From assembly GCF_016863655.1 (NCBI RefSeq), contig NZ_BOPH01000093.1, forward strand, positions 1-64,000: DNA of 64,000 nucleotides. Reading direction: 5' to 3'. The position numbers and the translations under genes are program-made. Below the pieces are notes generated by a model. That model had not been told where the DNA came from, ran no database searches, and saw only the letters and a list, made by a program, of their open reading frames with translations. This document shows, piece by piece, positions 16,170 to 24,486 of the stretch (its first letter is position 1; the number at the start of each line of letters is the position of its first letter). Origin of the DNA: Virgisporangium ochraceum. Lineage in GTDB: Bacteria; Actinomycetota; Actinomycetes; Mycobacteriales; Micromonosporaceae.

Positions 16170-18281
16170 GTGAACGTTCGGACGGTACGGCGGCGCTTCC
16201 TGCTGTCGCTGCGGCTCGCCCGGGAGTGGCGGCCGTCGGTGGCGTGGGCGCGGTCGCTGTTCCGCAGCGGCGCCACCAGCTTCGTCGTGCTCGCGGTGAC
16301 GTTCTGGCTGCTGCCCGGCGTGTGGGCCAGCGGGGGACCGGCGGCGCTGGTCGAGCTCATGGTGGTGCTGGCGCTCATCGGCATGGCGATGCGCTGGGTG
16401 CTCCTGGGTGTGGCCGTGCTGGTCGGCGGCATCGGGGTCCTGGCCCTCGGTACGGTGCTGCAGGCGATCGTCATGTACACCGCGCTGCGGATCTCCGACG
16501 GCGTCTCGGTGAACAGCTTCGTCGACGCGTGGGTGGCGAGCTGGATCGCCGCGATCCTCGCCGCGTTGATCAACTGGCTGGCCGACGCCGGTAGCGACGA
16601 CGTCTTCCTCCGCCAGACGCTGCGGCAGATGGCCCGCAGCCCGCTCGACGAGCCGCCGCAGCGCCCCGGCGTGCTGGTCATCCAGGTCGACGGCCTCAGC
16701 GAGCCGCTGCTGAGCTGGGCGTTGAAGGCCGGCAACCTGCCCAACCTCGGCCGGTGGGTGCGTGACGGCAGCCACGCGATGACCGGCTGGCACACCGGCA
16801 TGCCGGCCACGACCCCGGCCAGCCAGGCCGGCATCATGCACGGCGACGCGAGCCAGGTGCCCGCGTTCCGCTGGTACGAGAAGGACACCGGCCGGCTCGT
16901 GGTCACCAACCGGCCGCGTGACGCCGCCGACGTCGAGAAGCGCATCTCGAACGGCCGCGGCCTGCTCGCCGACGGCGGGGTGAGCATCAGCAACGTGTTC
17001 TCCGGCGACGCGCCGGTCAGCCTGCTCACGTTCAGCAACGCCGCGCTCCCGGGCCGGTCGGCCCGCGGCTACCTGGCGTTCGTCGCCAGCCCGTACGGCC
17101 TGGCCCGGGCGCTGGTGCTGTCGATCGGCGAGATGCTCAAGGAGATCCAGCAGGCGCGCCGGCAGCGGCGGCGTGACGTGTACCCGCGGGTGTCGCGGCA
17201 CGGGTCGTTCGTCGCGCTGCGCGCGGTGACGAACGTGGTGCTGCGCGACCTCAACGTCTCCCTGATCGCCGAGCAGATGAGCAACGGCGCTCCGGTGATC
17301 TTCTGCGACTTCGTCGACTACGACGAGGTGGCCCACCACGCCGGTCCGCTGCGCCCCGAGGCGATGCAGACCCTGGAAGGCCTCGACCGCGTGCTCGGCA
17401 CCCTGCGCAAGCTCGCCGACAGCGCCGCCCGCCGGTACGAGATCGTCGTCGTGTCCGACCACGGCCAGAGCCAGGGCGCCACGTTCCGCCAGCGCTACGG
17501 CGAGACGTTCGAGGACGTGGTCACCAAGCTGGTCCACGAGGACCACGACGACGGCGACCCCAGCGCCGACGGCGGCCACAACGCCGAGGAGTGGGGCCGG
17601 GTCAACGTGCTGCTCACCGGGATGGCCCACCAGCGCAGCATCAAGGGCGCGGCGATCCGGGCCTGCGCGCCCGAGCAGCGCCGCGAGCACCTCGGCGTCG
17701 GCCGCGCCGTGCGCGAGGACCACCCGATCGTCACCGTCGCCTCGGGGAACCTGGCGATGGTCTACCTCACCGGGCATCCGCGCCGGCTGACCCTGGAGGA
17801 GCTCGACGACGGGTACCCCGACCTCGTGCGGGGCCTGGCCCGGCACCCGGGGGTCGGGTTCGTCGTGGTCGAGTCCGCGGCCGACGGTCCGGTCGCGATC
17901 GGTGAGCTGGGACGCCACCGGCTGCGCGACGGCCACGTCAGCGGGCTCGACCCGCTCTCCCGGTACGGACCGCACGCCGCCCGCGACCTGCTGGAGCACC
18001 AGCGGATCGCCCACGTCGGCGACGTGGTGGCGGTCAGCCGGCTCGACCGGGGCACCGACGAGGTGGCGGCGTTCGAGGAGCTGGTCGGCTCACACGGCGG
18101 CATCGGCGGCTGGCAGACCGAGGCCGTGCTCGTGTACCCGGCGGGCTGGCACCGCGAGCAGGAGGAGATCCACGGACCAGCGGCCGTCTACCGTCAGCTG
18201 GTCGCCTGGCTCGACGAGCTGGGGCTGCGCACCACCCCGGATCCCGAACCGGAGTCGGAGGCCGAACCGCTGTCGGTCTGA
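16170..18281 (+). CDS. Membrane-anchored alkaline-phosphatase-superfamily hydrolase
   Basis: The 703-residue protein combines a phage-holin-like N-terminus with about four transmembrane helices (residues 30-150) and a nucleotide-pyrophosphatase/phosphodiesterase domain. Likely metal ligands are Asp in VIQVDGLSEP (near 173), Thr in MPATTPASQAG (near 213), Asp/His in FVDYDEVAHH (near 383-391), DH in VVSDHGQSQG (near 430) and His in GGHNAEEWG. Such proteins occur widely in actinomycetes; the substrate, perhaps a nucleotide, phosphodiester or lipid headgroup, is not known. Its end overlaps the convergent DedA gene by 88 bp, an unusually long overlap. Confidence 0.83.
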   Translation: MNVRTVRRRFLLSLRLAREWRPSVAWARSLFRSGATSFVVLAVTFWLLPGVWASGGPAALVELMVVLALIGMAMRWVLLGVAVLVGGIGVLALGTVLQAIVMYTALRISDGVSVNSFVDAWVASWIAAILAALINWLADAGSDDVFLRQTLRQMARSPLDEPPQRPGVLVIQVDGLSEPLLSWALKAGNLPNLGRWVRDGSHAMTGWHTGMPATTPASQAGIMHGDASQVPAFRWYEKDTGRLVVTNRPRDAADVEKRISNGRGLLADGGVSISNVFSGDAPVSLLTFSNAALPGRSARGYLAFVASPYGLARALVLSIGEMLKEIQQARRQRRRDVYPRVSRHGSFVALRAVTNVVLRDLNVSLIAEQMSNGAPVIFCDFVDYDEVAHHAGPLRPEAMQTLEGLDRVLGTLRKLADSAARRYEIVVVSDHGQSQGATFRQRYGETFEDVVTKLVHEDHDDGDPSADGGHNAEEWGRVNVLLTGMAHQRSIKGAAIRACAPEQRREHLGVGRAVREDHPIVTVASGNLAMVYLTGHPRRLTLEELDDGYPDLVRGLARHPGVGFVVVESAADGPVAIGELGRHRLRDGHVSGLDPLSRYGPHAARDLLEHQRIAHVGDVVAVSRLDRGTDEVAAFEELVGSHGGIGGWQTEAVLVYPAGWHREQEEIHGPAAVYRQLVAWLDELGLRTTPDPEPESEAEPLSV

Positions 18282-18844
18282 TCACGGCGCTTCTGGACCA
18301 TCGACGCGACCTGCGTGACGACCAGCACGAGCAGGATCACGGCGACGATGCCCTGCCACGGCTCCGGGAACACCGACCCGCCGAGCACGCCGACCGCCGC
18401 GTACGACGCCGACCACAGCAGGCACGCCGGCCAGTTCGCCACCAGGAACTGCCGCCACGGCAGCTTCACCAGCGCCGCGGCGAGCAGCACGGGGATGCGG
18501 CCGGCCGGGATCAGCCGCGACACCAGCAGCACGGTGACCGGCCGCTTCCGCAGCCGGTCGCGCACCGCCTCGGCGGCCTTCACCGGCTTCGCCGACAGGT
18601 GCAGCCGCCTGGTGACGGCCTCGCCGCCCCGCCGGCAGATCCCGAACACCACGGCGTCGCCGAGGTACGCGGCGAGCGCGGCCACGGCGACGACCAGCAT
18701 GGGCGTCACCGGGTCACGGTGCAGCGCCACGACGGCGGTAGCGCTCACGACGGCCCCGGTGGGCACGACGGGCACGATCGAGCCGATCAGCACCAGCGCG
18801 AAGGTCGTCCCCAACGCCGCCAGTACGGCTCCGACAGTGTTCAC
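18194..18844 (-). CDS. DedA/VTT-domain membrane protein
   Basis: The 216-residue protein has the DedA (SNARE-associated, VTT) pattern, with reentrant helices and the conserved SRLIPAGRIPVLLAAALVKLPWRQF-type segment near residue 107. DedA proteins are lipid (undecaprenyl-phosphate or phospholipid) carriers or flippases. A Ser-rich, unstructured tail from residue 182 is the part that overlaps the convergent hydrolase. GTG start at 18844 overlaps the MBL stop (GTGA), so it is the second gene of that pair. Confidence 0.85.
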   Translation of the reverse strand: MNTVGAVLAALGTTFALVLIGSIVPVVPTGAVVSATAVVALHRDPVTPMLVVAVAALAAYLGDAVVFGICRRGGEAVTRRLHLSAKPVKAAEAVRDRLRKRPVTVLLVSRLIPAGRIPVLLAAALVKLPWRQFLVANWPACLLWSASYAAVGVLGGSVFPEPWQGIVAVILLVLVVTQVASMVQKRRDQTDSGSASDSGSGSGVVRSPSSSSQATS

Positions 18845-19605
18845 GGCGTGGTTCTCACATCGTCCAGTTGAAGGCTCGAACCCGGCGGCAGCACGCGGAC
18901 CCGGACCTCCGGCGCGACCTCCGCCGTGAACCGCGCGAACTCCGGGCCGGGCTCGGTGAACCGGTCGGGCCGCATGCGCGCGCAGCCGACCGGCCACAGC
19001 GTGCCCCAGTGGATCGGCACCGCCCAGCCGGGCGCGACCCGGCGGACCGCCTCGGCCGCCTCCCGGGGGCCCAGGTGGCCGGGGCCGAGCGTCCAGCTCC
19101 AGCCCCATACCGGTACCAGCGCCAGGTCGACGGGGCCCAGCTCGCTCAGGCCGTCGAACAGGCCGGTGTCGCCGGCGAACCACACCGTGCGCTTGCCGCT
19201 GACCAGGTAGCCGACCGCCTTCGCGCGCCACCTCGAGCCCGGCGACCGCCCGGCCGGGTGCACCGCCGGTACCGCGCGCACGCGCAGCCCGCCGACGGTG
19301 ATCTCGTCGCCGGCGACGACCTCCCGGAGGTCGCGGTCGCCGCCGAGCTTGCCGTTGAGGAACGCGCCCGCGCCTTTCGGCACGATCAGGGTCGTGGACG
19401 CGGGGAGCCCGCGCAACGAGCCGACGTCGCAGTGGTCGGCGTGCAGGTGCGAGATCACCACCGCGTTCGGCGCCGCCATCCGGGGAGCGGGGCCGCGCCG
19501 GCGGTACAGGTGGGCGAGCCGGCTGCGCAGCACGGGGTCGGTGAGCACGGTCGTGCCCGCGTCGTCGATCGCGACGGTGGCATGACCCCACCAGGTGACC
19601 CGCAT
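18841..19605 (-). CDS. MBL-fold metal-dependent hydrolase (UlaG-like)
   Basis: The 254-residue protein has the metallo-beta-lactamase HxHxDH motif (SHLHADHCD) near residues 61-69, a second metal Asp in FAGDTGLFDGL near residue 144, and His in PIHWGTLWP near residue 203. It resembles UlaG/ArsB-type lactonases and NAPE-phospholipase-D-like hydrolases; the substrate cannot be told from sequence. ATG at 19605 gives MRVTWWGHATV, the standard opening. It is co-transcribed with DedA. The membrane-lipid partner could hint at a lipid substrate, which is speculative. Confidence 0.85.
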   Translation of the reverse strand: MRVTWWGHATVAIDDAGTTVLTDPVLRSRLAHLYRRRGPAPRMAAPNAVVISHLHADHCDVGSLRGLPASTTLIVPKGAGAFLNGKLGGDRDLREVVAGDEITVGGLRVRAVPAVHPAGRSPGSRWRAKAVGYLVSGKRTVWFAGDTGLFDGLSELGPVDLALVPVWGWSWTLGPGHLGPREAAEAVRRVAPGWAVPIHWGTLWPVGCARMRPDRFTEPGPEFARFTAEVAPEVRVRVLPPGSSLQLDDVRTTP

Positions 19606-19652
19606 GTGTTCAAGTTTTTCATGCCGGGCCGGCCGATACACCCTGCACAGGG

Positions 19653-20147
19653 ATGATCTTCGTGCGCCGCCGACCGCATACCGTACGTTCCGTGACCCCA
19701 GCGGACGAACTGACGGCGATGGGCGAGGCCGACCTCGCCCTGGCGCAACAGGCCATGAACAGCGACGACGTGGCCGTCCAGCAGGCCTGGCGGCGCCTGA
19801 CGGCGACGCACGCCGACCGCCTCACCGGGATCCTCGACGAACACGGCTGGCCCGCCTGGGGTCCCGAAGCCGCCTACGCCGCGTGGAAGATCGCCCAACA
19901 CGCCGACCGGCAGCTCGACGTCCAGCGCCGGGTGCTCGCCCTCATCGAGGACGCGGCGGAACCCGGTGTCGGCGCGCGGGAGATCGCCATGCTGCGCGAC
20001 CGGGTGCTCGTCAACGAGGGCCGCGACCAGATCTACGGCACCCAGGTGGCCGGGGTCGTCGACGGCAAGCCGGTGCTCTGGCCCTGCGCGGACCCGGACG
20101 GCCTGGCCGCCCGCCGGGCCGGGGTCGGGCTCCCGCCGCCGCTCTAG
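19653..20147 (+). CDS. DUF6624-like hypothetical protein
   Basis: Up to 164 residues. The C-terminal part (ALIEDAAEPGVGAREIAMLRDRVLVNEGRDQIYGTQ near residues 96-130, then DPDGLAARRAGVGLPP) matches the DUF6624 pattern of soluble proteins that carry a long helix and a conserved DQ.YGTQ motif. GTG at 19692 (VTPADELTAMGE) is a credible alternative start and may be the true one. The reaction is unknown. The stop is shared with the convergent methyltransferase (CTAG). Confidence 0.75.
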   Translation: MIFVRRRPHTVRSVTPADELTAMGEADLALAQQAMNSDDVAVQQAWRRLTATHADRLTGILDEHGWPAWGPEAAYAAWKIAQHADRQLDVQRRVLALIEDAAEPGVGAREIAMLRDRVLVNEGRDQIYGTQVAGVVDGKPVLWPCADPDGLAARRAGVGLPPPL

Positions 20148-20983
20148 CGTGAGCGGGTTCCCCAGTGGACCGTGCGCGCCTCCACGTGGAACAGGTCGTC
20201 GCGGGTGCCGAGCCACTCCGGCGCCGACGGGTCGAGCAGGGTCCGCCAGGTCGCCGCGTCGGCGTCGGTGAGCAGGCCCAGCTCGTGGAGGCGGGGCACC
20301 CGGTGCGCGAACTTGTCGGTGATCGCGGTCGGGTCGGGCGCCGGCTCCAGGAGCCAGGAGCGGCTCGTCACCGACGTGAGCCCGGCCCGCCGTAGCGCGG
20401 CGGACCAGCCGTAGGGCATCCGCACCGAGCCGGGCAGCCGGGCGCGCATCCCGTTGAACCACGCCTCGTTGGCCGCCTGCAGCCGGCCCTCGAGGCCCGG
20501 TTCGCCCACGCCGACGTCGTACGGCAGGTGACGCGCGGTCAGCCCGCCCTCGGCCAGCGCCAGCCGGCCACCCGGCCGGAGCAGCGCGGCGAGCTCGTCG
20601 ACCGCGGCCTGCTGGTCGCCGAGGTGGTGCACCGACGCCGACGCCCAGACGACGTCGGCGCCGTCGGGCACGACGTCCCGCAACGGCGCCATCCCGTGGT
20701 GCAGGTCGGCCTCCACGAACTCGACCGTCCCGGCGGCCATCGCCCGGGCGCGGTCGAGCACGTCGGCCGCGCCGTCGACGCCGACGACGCGTCCCTGCGC
20801 ACCGATCGCCGCGGCGAGCACCGCGGCCATGCCTCCACCACCGCACCCGACGTCGACCGCCACCCGGTCGCCGGGCGTCACGAGCACCGCGGCCACCGAG
20901 CGGTACCAGTCGGCGTCGGTGCGGGCCGCGGACGCGAGCCGGTCGGCGGCCTCCGTCCAGTCGACCTCGAAGTGATCGTCCAC
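20144..20983 (-). CDS. SAM-dependent methyltransferase (class I)
   Basis: The 279-residue Rossmann-fold methyltransferase has motif I VAVDVGCGGGGMAAVLA near residue 41, the acidic VVGVDGAADVLDRAR segment after it, and the motif IV-V region WASASVHHLGDQQAAVDEL near residue 112. The substrate is not evident. The methionine start (MDDHFEVDWTEAADRL) is well placed. It is convergent with the DUF6624 gene and shares its CTAG. It diverges from the ECF sigma gene across 79 bp. Confidence 0.87.
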   Translation of the reverse strand: MDDHFEVDWTEAADRLASAARTDADWYRSVAAVLVTPGDRVAVDVGCGGGGMAAVLAAAIGAQGRVVGVDGAADVLDRARAMAAGTVEFVEADLHHGMAPLRDVVPDGADVVWASASVHHLGDQQAAVDELAALLRPGGRLALAEGGLTARHLPYDVGVGEPGLEGRLQAANEAWFNGMRARLPGSVRMPYGWSAALRRAGLTSVTSRSWLLEPAPDPTAITDKFAHRVPRLHELGLLTDADAATWRTLLDPSAPEWLGTRDDLFHVEARTVHWGTRSR

Positions 20984-21062
20984 GCCGTCATTATCTCGAC
21001 GGGAACCGGAAGCGGGGGTACGGGCAAGAACGGGGTGTCACGACCCGAACGAGAGGCCAAGG

Positions 21063-21656
21063 ATGAGTACATCGACCGGAGTCACCGTGGATGACGCGAG
21101 CGTCATCGAGCGGTCCCGGGATGAGCCCGAGTACTTCGCCCTGCTCTTCCGTCGGCACGCCCCACTCCTGCAGCGGTACGTCACGCGACGGCTGGGGCCG
21201 CAGGCCGCCGAGGACGTCGTCAACGAGGTCTTCCTCGTGGCGTTCCGGCAGCGCCGGTCCTACGACCTCGCCCGCACCGACGCCCGTCCCTGGTTGTACG
21301 GCATCGCCACCAACCTGGTCGGCCGGCACCGGCGCGGCGAGGTCCGCGCCCTGCGGGCGCTTTCGGTCACCGGGGTCGACCCGGTCACCGAGGGGTTCGC
21401 GGACCGCAGCGACGCCCGCGTGGTCGCGTCGGCGAACAGCCGCCGTCTGGCCGCCGCACTGGCGACGCTGAAGGCGCCGTTCCGCGACGCGCTGCTGCTG
21501 GTGGCGTGGGCCGACCTGACGTACGAGGAGACGGCCGCCGCCCTGGGGGTTCCCGTGGGCACGGTGCGGTCGAGGGTGAGCCGGGCCCGAAGCACGATGC
21601 GGGCCGCGCTTGGTGGGGTCGATCCCACATCGATCGACGAGGAGCACTACCGGTGA
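21063..21656 (+). CDS. ECF-type sigma-70 family RNA polymerase sigma factor
   Basis: The 197-residue protein has region 2 (FALLFRRHAPLLQRYVTRRLGPQAAEDVVNEVFLVAFRQ, residues 25-63, with the RPWLYGIATNLVGRHRR recognition part near 78-94) and region 4 (LKAPFRDALLLVAWADLTYEETAAALGVPVGTVRSRVSRAR near 138-178). The stop overlaps the GTG start of a CU044_5270-type membrane protein, which usually partners such sigma factors. The pair resembles a sigma/modulator unit, with no classical zinc-finger anti-sigma domain. Confidence 0.92.
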   Translation: MSTSTGVTVDDASVIERSRDEPEYFALLFRRHAPLLQRYVTRRLGPQAAEDVVNEVFLVAFRQRRSYDLARTDARPWLYGIATNLVGRHRRGEVRALRALSVTGVDPVTEGFADRSDARVVASANSRRLAAALATLKAPFRDALLLVAWADLTYEETAAALGVPVGTVRSRVSRARSTMRAALGGVDPTSIDEEHYR

Positions 21657-22723
21657 ACGAGATGCAGGCACTGCGCGACATGCGGTCCGAGGTACCGCTC
21701 GACCCTCCGTCGCGCGAGGCGGAGGCCCGGCTGGTGGCGGCCCTCCGCGACGAGCCGGCCCGCCCACGGCGCCGCTTGCGAGGGGTCGCCTGGGGCGCCG
21801 GCCTCGCGACCGGCCTGGCCGCGGCGGTCGCGGTCGGCCTGGTCCTGGCACAGGGTGGTGGCGGCGGACCCGTTACCCCGCGGCCCGGCGACAACGGGGT
21901 CGCCGCGGCCCCGTTGAAGCTCACCTCGGCGGCCCAGGTTCTCGACCTCGCCGCCAGCGCGAAGGGCCAGCCGGAACTCATACCCCGCCCCGACCAGGCC
22001 ATCATGATCAAGTCGACGACGATGTACATCGCCGAAAGCCGGGACTACCGGTACCTGTACCGCACCGACCGCGCCGTGTGGTGGCCGGCCGCCCCCAACC
22101 GCGACGGGGCGATCGAGATCACGTCGCTGGAGCCGAAGTCGTTCCCGGGGGAGCCGCTGCCACCGGTGGCGCGCCAGGGGATCGGCGAGACGTCGCGGCA
22201 CGTGGCGAAGTACTGCCCCGGCCGACCGGAGTTCTCGCGCACCGACTTCGCCTACGTGAGCGGCCTGCCGACCACGCCGGAGGCGATGCTGGCCTACCTG
22301 CGGACGGCCGCGGGTGGCGAGAACACCAAGAAGGGCGGGAAGCGGACCCTCGACGAGATGGCGTTCACCGCCGCCGGTGACCTCATCCGGGAGAGGTACC
22401 TGCCGCCGGCTCAGCGTGCGGCGGTGTACCGGGCGCTGGGGTCGCTGTCCGACCTGCGGCTGATCGAGGGCGCCGAGGACGCCGCCGGCCGCAAGGGTGT
22501 CGCCGTGGCCTACGACGATGCCACGACGGGCGTCCGCCGGGAGCTGGTCTTCGACCCGTCGACGTTCCTCTACCTGGGCGAGCGCGCGTTCGTCACCGAC
22601 GCGGACAAGGCGGGCACCGCGGTCGGCACCCAGGTCGCGTCGACGGCGCTGCTGTCGGCCGAGGTGGTCGACACCGTGCCGGCGGTCGAGCTCGGTCCCA
22701 AGGGCGGGGAGACCTGCGGCTAG
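21653..22723 (+). CDS. CU044_5270-family membrane-anchored protein, sigma partner
   Basis: The 356-residue protein has a short cytoplasmic N-terminus, one transmembrane helix (WGAGLATGLAAAVAVGLVLA, residues 46-65) and a long extracytoplasmic domain, the usual layout of CU044_5270 proteins encoded after ECF sigma genes. Conserved-looking sequences are TTPEAMLAYLRTAAGG near residue 204 and YDDATTGVRRELVFDP near residue 286. A role in sensing or sigma modulation is inferred from coupling (GTGA) to the sigma gene. The stop shares CTAG with the convergent decarboxylase gene. Confidence 0.83.
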   Translation: MNEMQALRDMRSEVPLDPPSREAEARLVAALRDEPARPRRRLRGVAWGAGLATGLAAAVAVGLVLAQGGGGGPVTPRPGDNGVAAAPLKLTSAAQVLDLAASAKGQPELIPRPDQAIMIKSTTMYIAESRDYRYLYRTDRAVWWPAAPNRDGAIEITSLEPKSFPGEPLPPVARQGIGETSRHVAKYCPGRPEFSRTDFAYVSGLPTTPEAMLAYLRTAAGGENTKKGGKRTLDEMAFTAAGDLIRERYLPPAQRAAVYRALGSLSDLRLIEGAEDAAGRKGVAVAYDDATTGVRRELVFDPSTFLYLGERAFVTDADKAGTAVGTQVASTALLSAEVVDTVPAVELGPKGGETCG

Positions 22724-24135
22724 CGGGGGATGAGCGAGCGCACCACGGCCACGAACGCGTCGACGTCCGCGGCCGTGGTGCGCCAGTTCACGATCGCCGG
22801 CCGCAGCGCGACCCGGCCGTCGTACACGGTGGTGCCGGCGAAGACCCGGCCGTCGGCGAGCAGGTCGGCGCCGAGCCGGCGGTTGAGGTCGTCGAGGTCC
22901 TCCTCCGGAACGCCGGGCGGCCGGGCCCGGAAGCACACGATGCACAGCGGCACGTCGGCCAGCCGCTCCAGGTCGGGCGCCTCGTCGACCTTCGCGGCGA
23001 GCCGCTGAGCGAGGTCCAGGTGGCGCTCGACCATCTCCCGGTACCCGTTCGAGCCATACGCCGCGAGCGTGGCCCAGATCGGCATCGCCCGGCTGCGCCG
23101 CGAGGACTCCGGCCCGAACAGCCCGTAGCCGCCGCCGGCGTCGTTCGCACTGGGGAGGTACGGCGCGCCGGGCATGCCGAACGCCCGTCCCAACCGGGAC
23201 GGCTCGCGGATCAGCGCGAACCCGCTCTCGTAGGGCACGTTCAGCCACTTGTGGCCGTCGGCGGCGATCGAGTCGGCCCGCTCGATGCCGTCCACCAGGT
23301 GCCGCGACCGCGGTGACACGGCCGCGAACAGCCCGAACGCGCCGTCGACGTGCAGCCAGGCGCCGTAGCGCCCGGCGAGGTCGGCGAGGTCGGCGACCGG
23401 GTCGAAGTCGCCGGCGTTGACCTCGCCGGCGTTCGCGATGATCACGGCCGGCCCGCACCCGGCCAGCCGCCGTTCGAGTGCGGCCAGGTCGACCCGCCCG
23501 ACGCCGTCGCGGGCGAACACCTCGACCGTGTTCCGGCCGTGTCCGAGCATCTGCAGCGCCTTGCGGGAGCTGGAGTGCACGTAGCCGCCGGAGAGCACCG
23601 GCATCCGGGGCAGCCCGACCAGCCCGTCGTCGGTGACGTCGACGCCGTGCCGCTCGCCCCACCAGTGCGTCGCGCACGCCAGCGAGGTGAAGTTCGCGAA
23701 CGTGGCGCTGCCCACCAGGGCGCCGCCCCAGCCCTCTGGCAGCCCGACGAGCTGACGCAGCCAGTCGAGCGCGACCGTCTCGACCTCGTGGGCGAGCGGG
23801 GAGCTGATCCGGGCGAACGCGTTCTGGTCGAGCAGGGCGGCGGTCCAGTCGGCGGCGAGTGCGGCGGGTGTGGCGCCGCCGGTGACGAAGTGGAAGAACC
23901 GGGGACCCGACGACGCCGTGGCCGCCGCGGTGCCGATGCCGAGCAGCCTCTCGACGGTCGGCGTTCCGCCGGCGCCGGTCTCCGGCAGCGGCCCGCCCAG
24001 CCCGTCGAGCAGCTTGAGGGCGTCGGGGTCGGCGACGGGACGGGTGGCGAGCGACGCCAGGTACGGCGCTGCGGCCTCGTGGACCGGGGCGAGCGGCTCG
24101 GCGGCGGAGGCAAGCTCGTGCAGCGGGTCGGCCAT
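22720..24135 (-). CDS. PLP-dependent group II amino-acid decarboxylase
   Basis: The 471-residue fold-type I PLP enzyme belongs to the group II decarboxylase family. It has the PLP lysine in SIAADGHKWLNVPYESG near residue 295 and the acidic cofactor contact in WLHVDGAFG near residue 264. The natural amino-acid substrate (aromatic amino acid, aspartate or glutamate) is not clear. The chosen ATG at 24135 (MADPLHELASAAEP) is typical; ATG 24147 is an alternative. A 5' region with a leader ORF and a three-stem structure precedes it, so post-transcriptional control is possible. Confidence 0.87.
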   Translation of the reverse strand: MADPLHELASAAEPLAPVHEAAAPYLASLATRPVADPDALKLLDGLGGPLPETGAGGTPTVERLLGIGTAAATASSGPRFFHFVTGGATPAALAADWTAALLDQNAFARISSPLAHEVETVALDWLRQLVGLPEGWGGALVGSATFANFTSLACATHWWGERHGVDVTDDGLVGLPRMPVLSGGYVHSSSRKALQMLGHGRNTVEVFARDGVGRVDLAALERRLAGCGPAVIIANAGEVNAGDFDPVADLADLAGRYGAWLHVDGAFGLFAAVSPRSRHLVDGIERADSIAADGHKWLNVPYESGFALIREPSRLGRAFGMPGAPYLPSANDAGGGYGLFGPESSRRSRAMPIWATLAAYGSNGYREMVERHLDLAQRLAAKVDEAPDLERLADVPLCIVCFRARPPGVPEEDLDDLNRRLGADLLADGRVFAGTTVYDGRVALRPAIVNWRTTAADVDAFVAVVRSLIPR

Positions 24136-24207
24136 GGGTCCGATCATGCCCGGCACCCGTCGCGGCGCCACCCACCTCACCGCTCAGGGAAGGTCGGGAA
24201 ATGGACA

Positions 24208-24280
24208 ACCCCCGGGGCTGGCCGCCGGAACGGAACGTCCGTTCGAGCGGGCCGGCTGGACTAGCCGGCACCCCGGGGGT
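24208..24280 (-). ncRNA. Candidate structured leader RNA, three perfect stems
   Basis: A 10-bp closing stem (ACCCCCGGGG at 24208-24217 with CCCCGGGGGT at 24271-24280) encloses two perfect 7-bp hairpins. These are GAACGGA-acg-TCCGTTC (24228-24244) and GCCGGCT-ggact-AGCCGGC (24251-24269). The layout is a closed three-way junction. It lies between a 12-codon leader ORF and the decarboxylase on the minus strand, so a cis-acting switch or attenuator is plausible. No known riboswitch class was recognised. The fold could also act at DNA level, and strand is inferred. Confidence 0.5.
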
Positions 24281-24347
24281 CGGGTAGCAGTCGTGGTTTC
24301 ACAAGCCGCCGTGCGGCCCATTACTGCAAAAGTGGGACGGACGGGGG

Positions 24348-24386
24348 CTAGTGGACAGCCACCTCACGAGTCCAATAACTATACAA
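24348..24386 (-). CDS. 12-codon leader-type ORF (MYSYWTREVAVH)
   Basis: A TTG at 24386 is preceded by a near-perfect Shine-Dalgarno AAAGGAGG (24404-24397) with a 10-nt spacer. It opens a 12-residue frame ending in TAG at 24348. The start lies in the loop of a GTCCAA/TTGGAC hairpin. The surroundings are unusually AT-rich for this genome. No protein of this size can be identified by family. The SD strength and the structured DNA downstream suggest a regulatory leader peptide for the decarboxylase gene, which starts 213 nt later. Confidence 0.42.
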   Translation of the reverse strand: MYSYWTREVAVH

Positions 24387-24417
24387 CTTTGGACCACCTC
24401 CTTTCGCGTGTACCGCC

Positions 24418-24446
24418 AACTTAGCGCTCGAAGCGATCAGCGACAA
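24418..24446 (-). promoter_or_regulatory. Possible promoter for the leader ORF/decarboxylase
   Basis: On the minus strand TTGTCG (24446-24441) and TAAGTT (24423-24418) are separated by 17 bp, resembling housekeeping actinobacterial -35 and -10 elements. Transcription would begin shortly before the strong Shine-Dalgarno of the leader ORF. Confidence 0.4.
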
Positions 24447-24486
24447 CGGTGATTAACGCGAGGTGAACACGGGGTAGTACCCGCGT

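Larger units (their letters stand above)
24136..24486. other. 351-bp intergenic region, comparatively AT-rich right half
   Basis: No conventional gene is visible. It contains the three-stem structure (24208-24280), the leader ORF (24348-24386), its possible promoter, and upstream DNA of the divergent DUF6328 gene. That last part includes TAGTAC at 24475-24480, which could be a -10 for a leaderless GTG start at 24487. Confidence 0.6.

Noticed and set aside
24391..24405. Similarity to the 3' end of 16S rRNA (ACCACCTCCTTT)
   Set aside because: Only about 14 nt match and no rRNA body is nearby. On the minus strand the same bases are a Shine-Dalgarno sequence, which is simpler.
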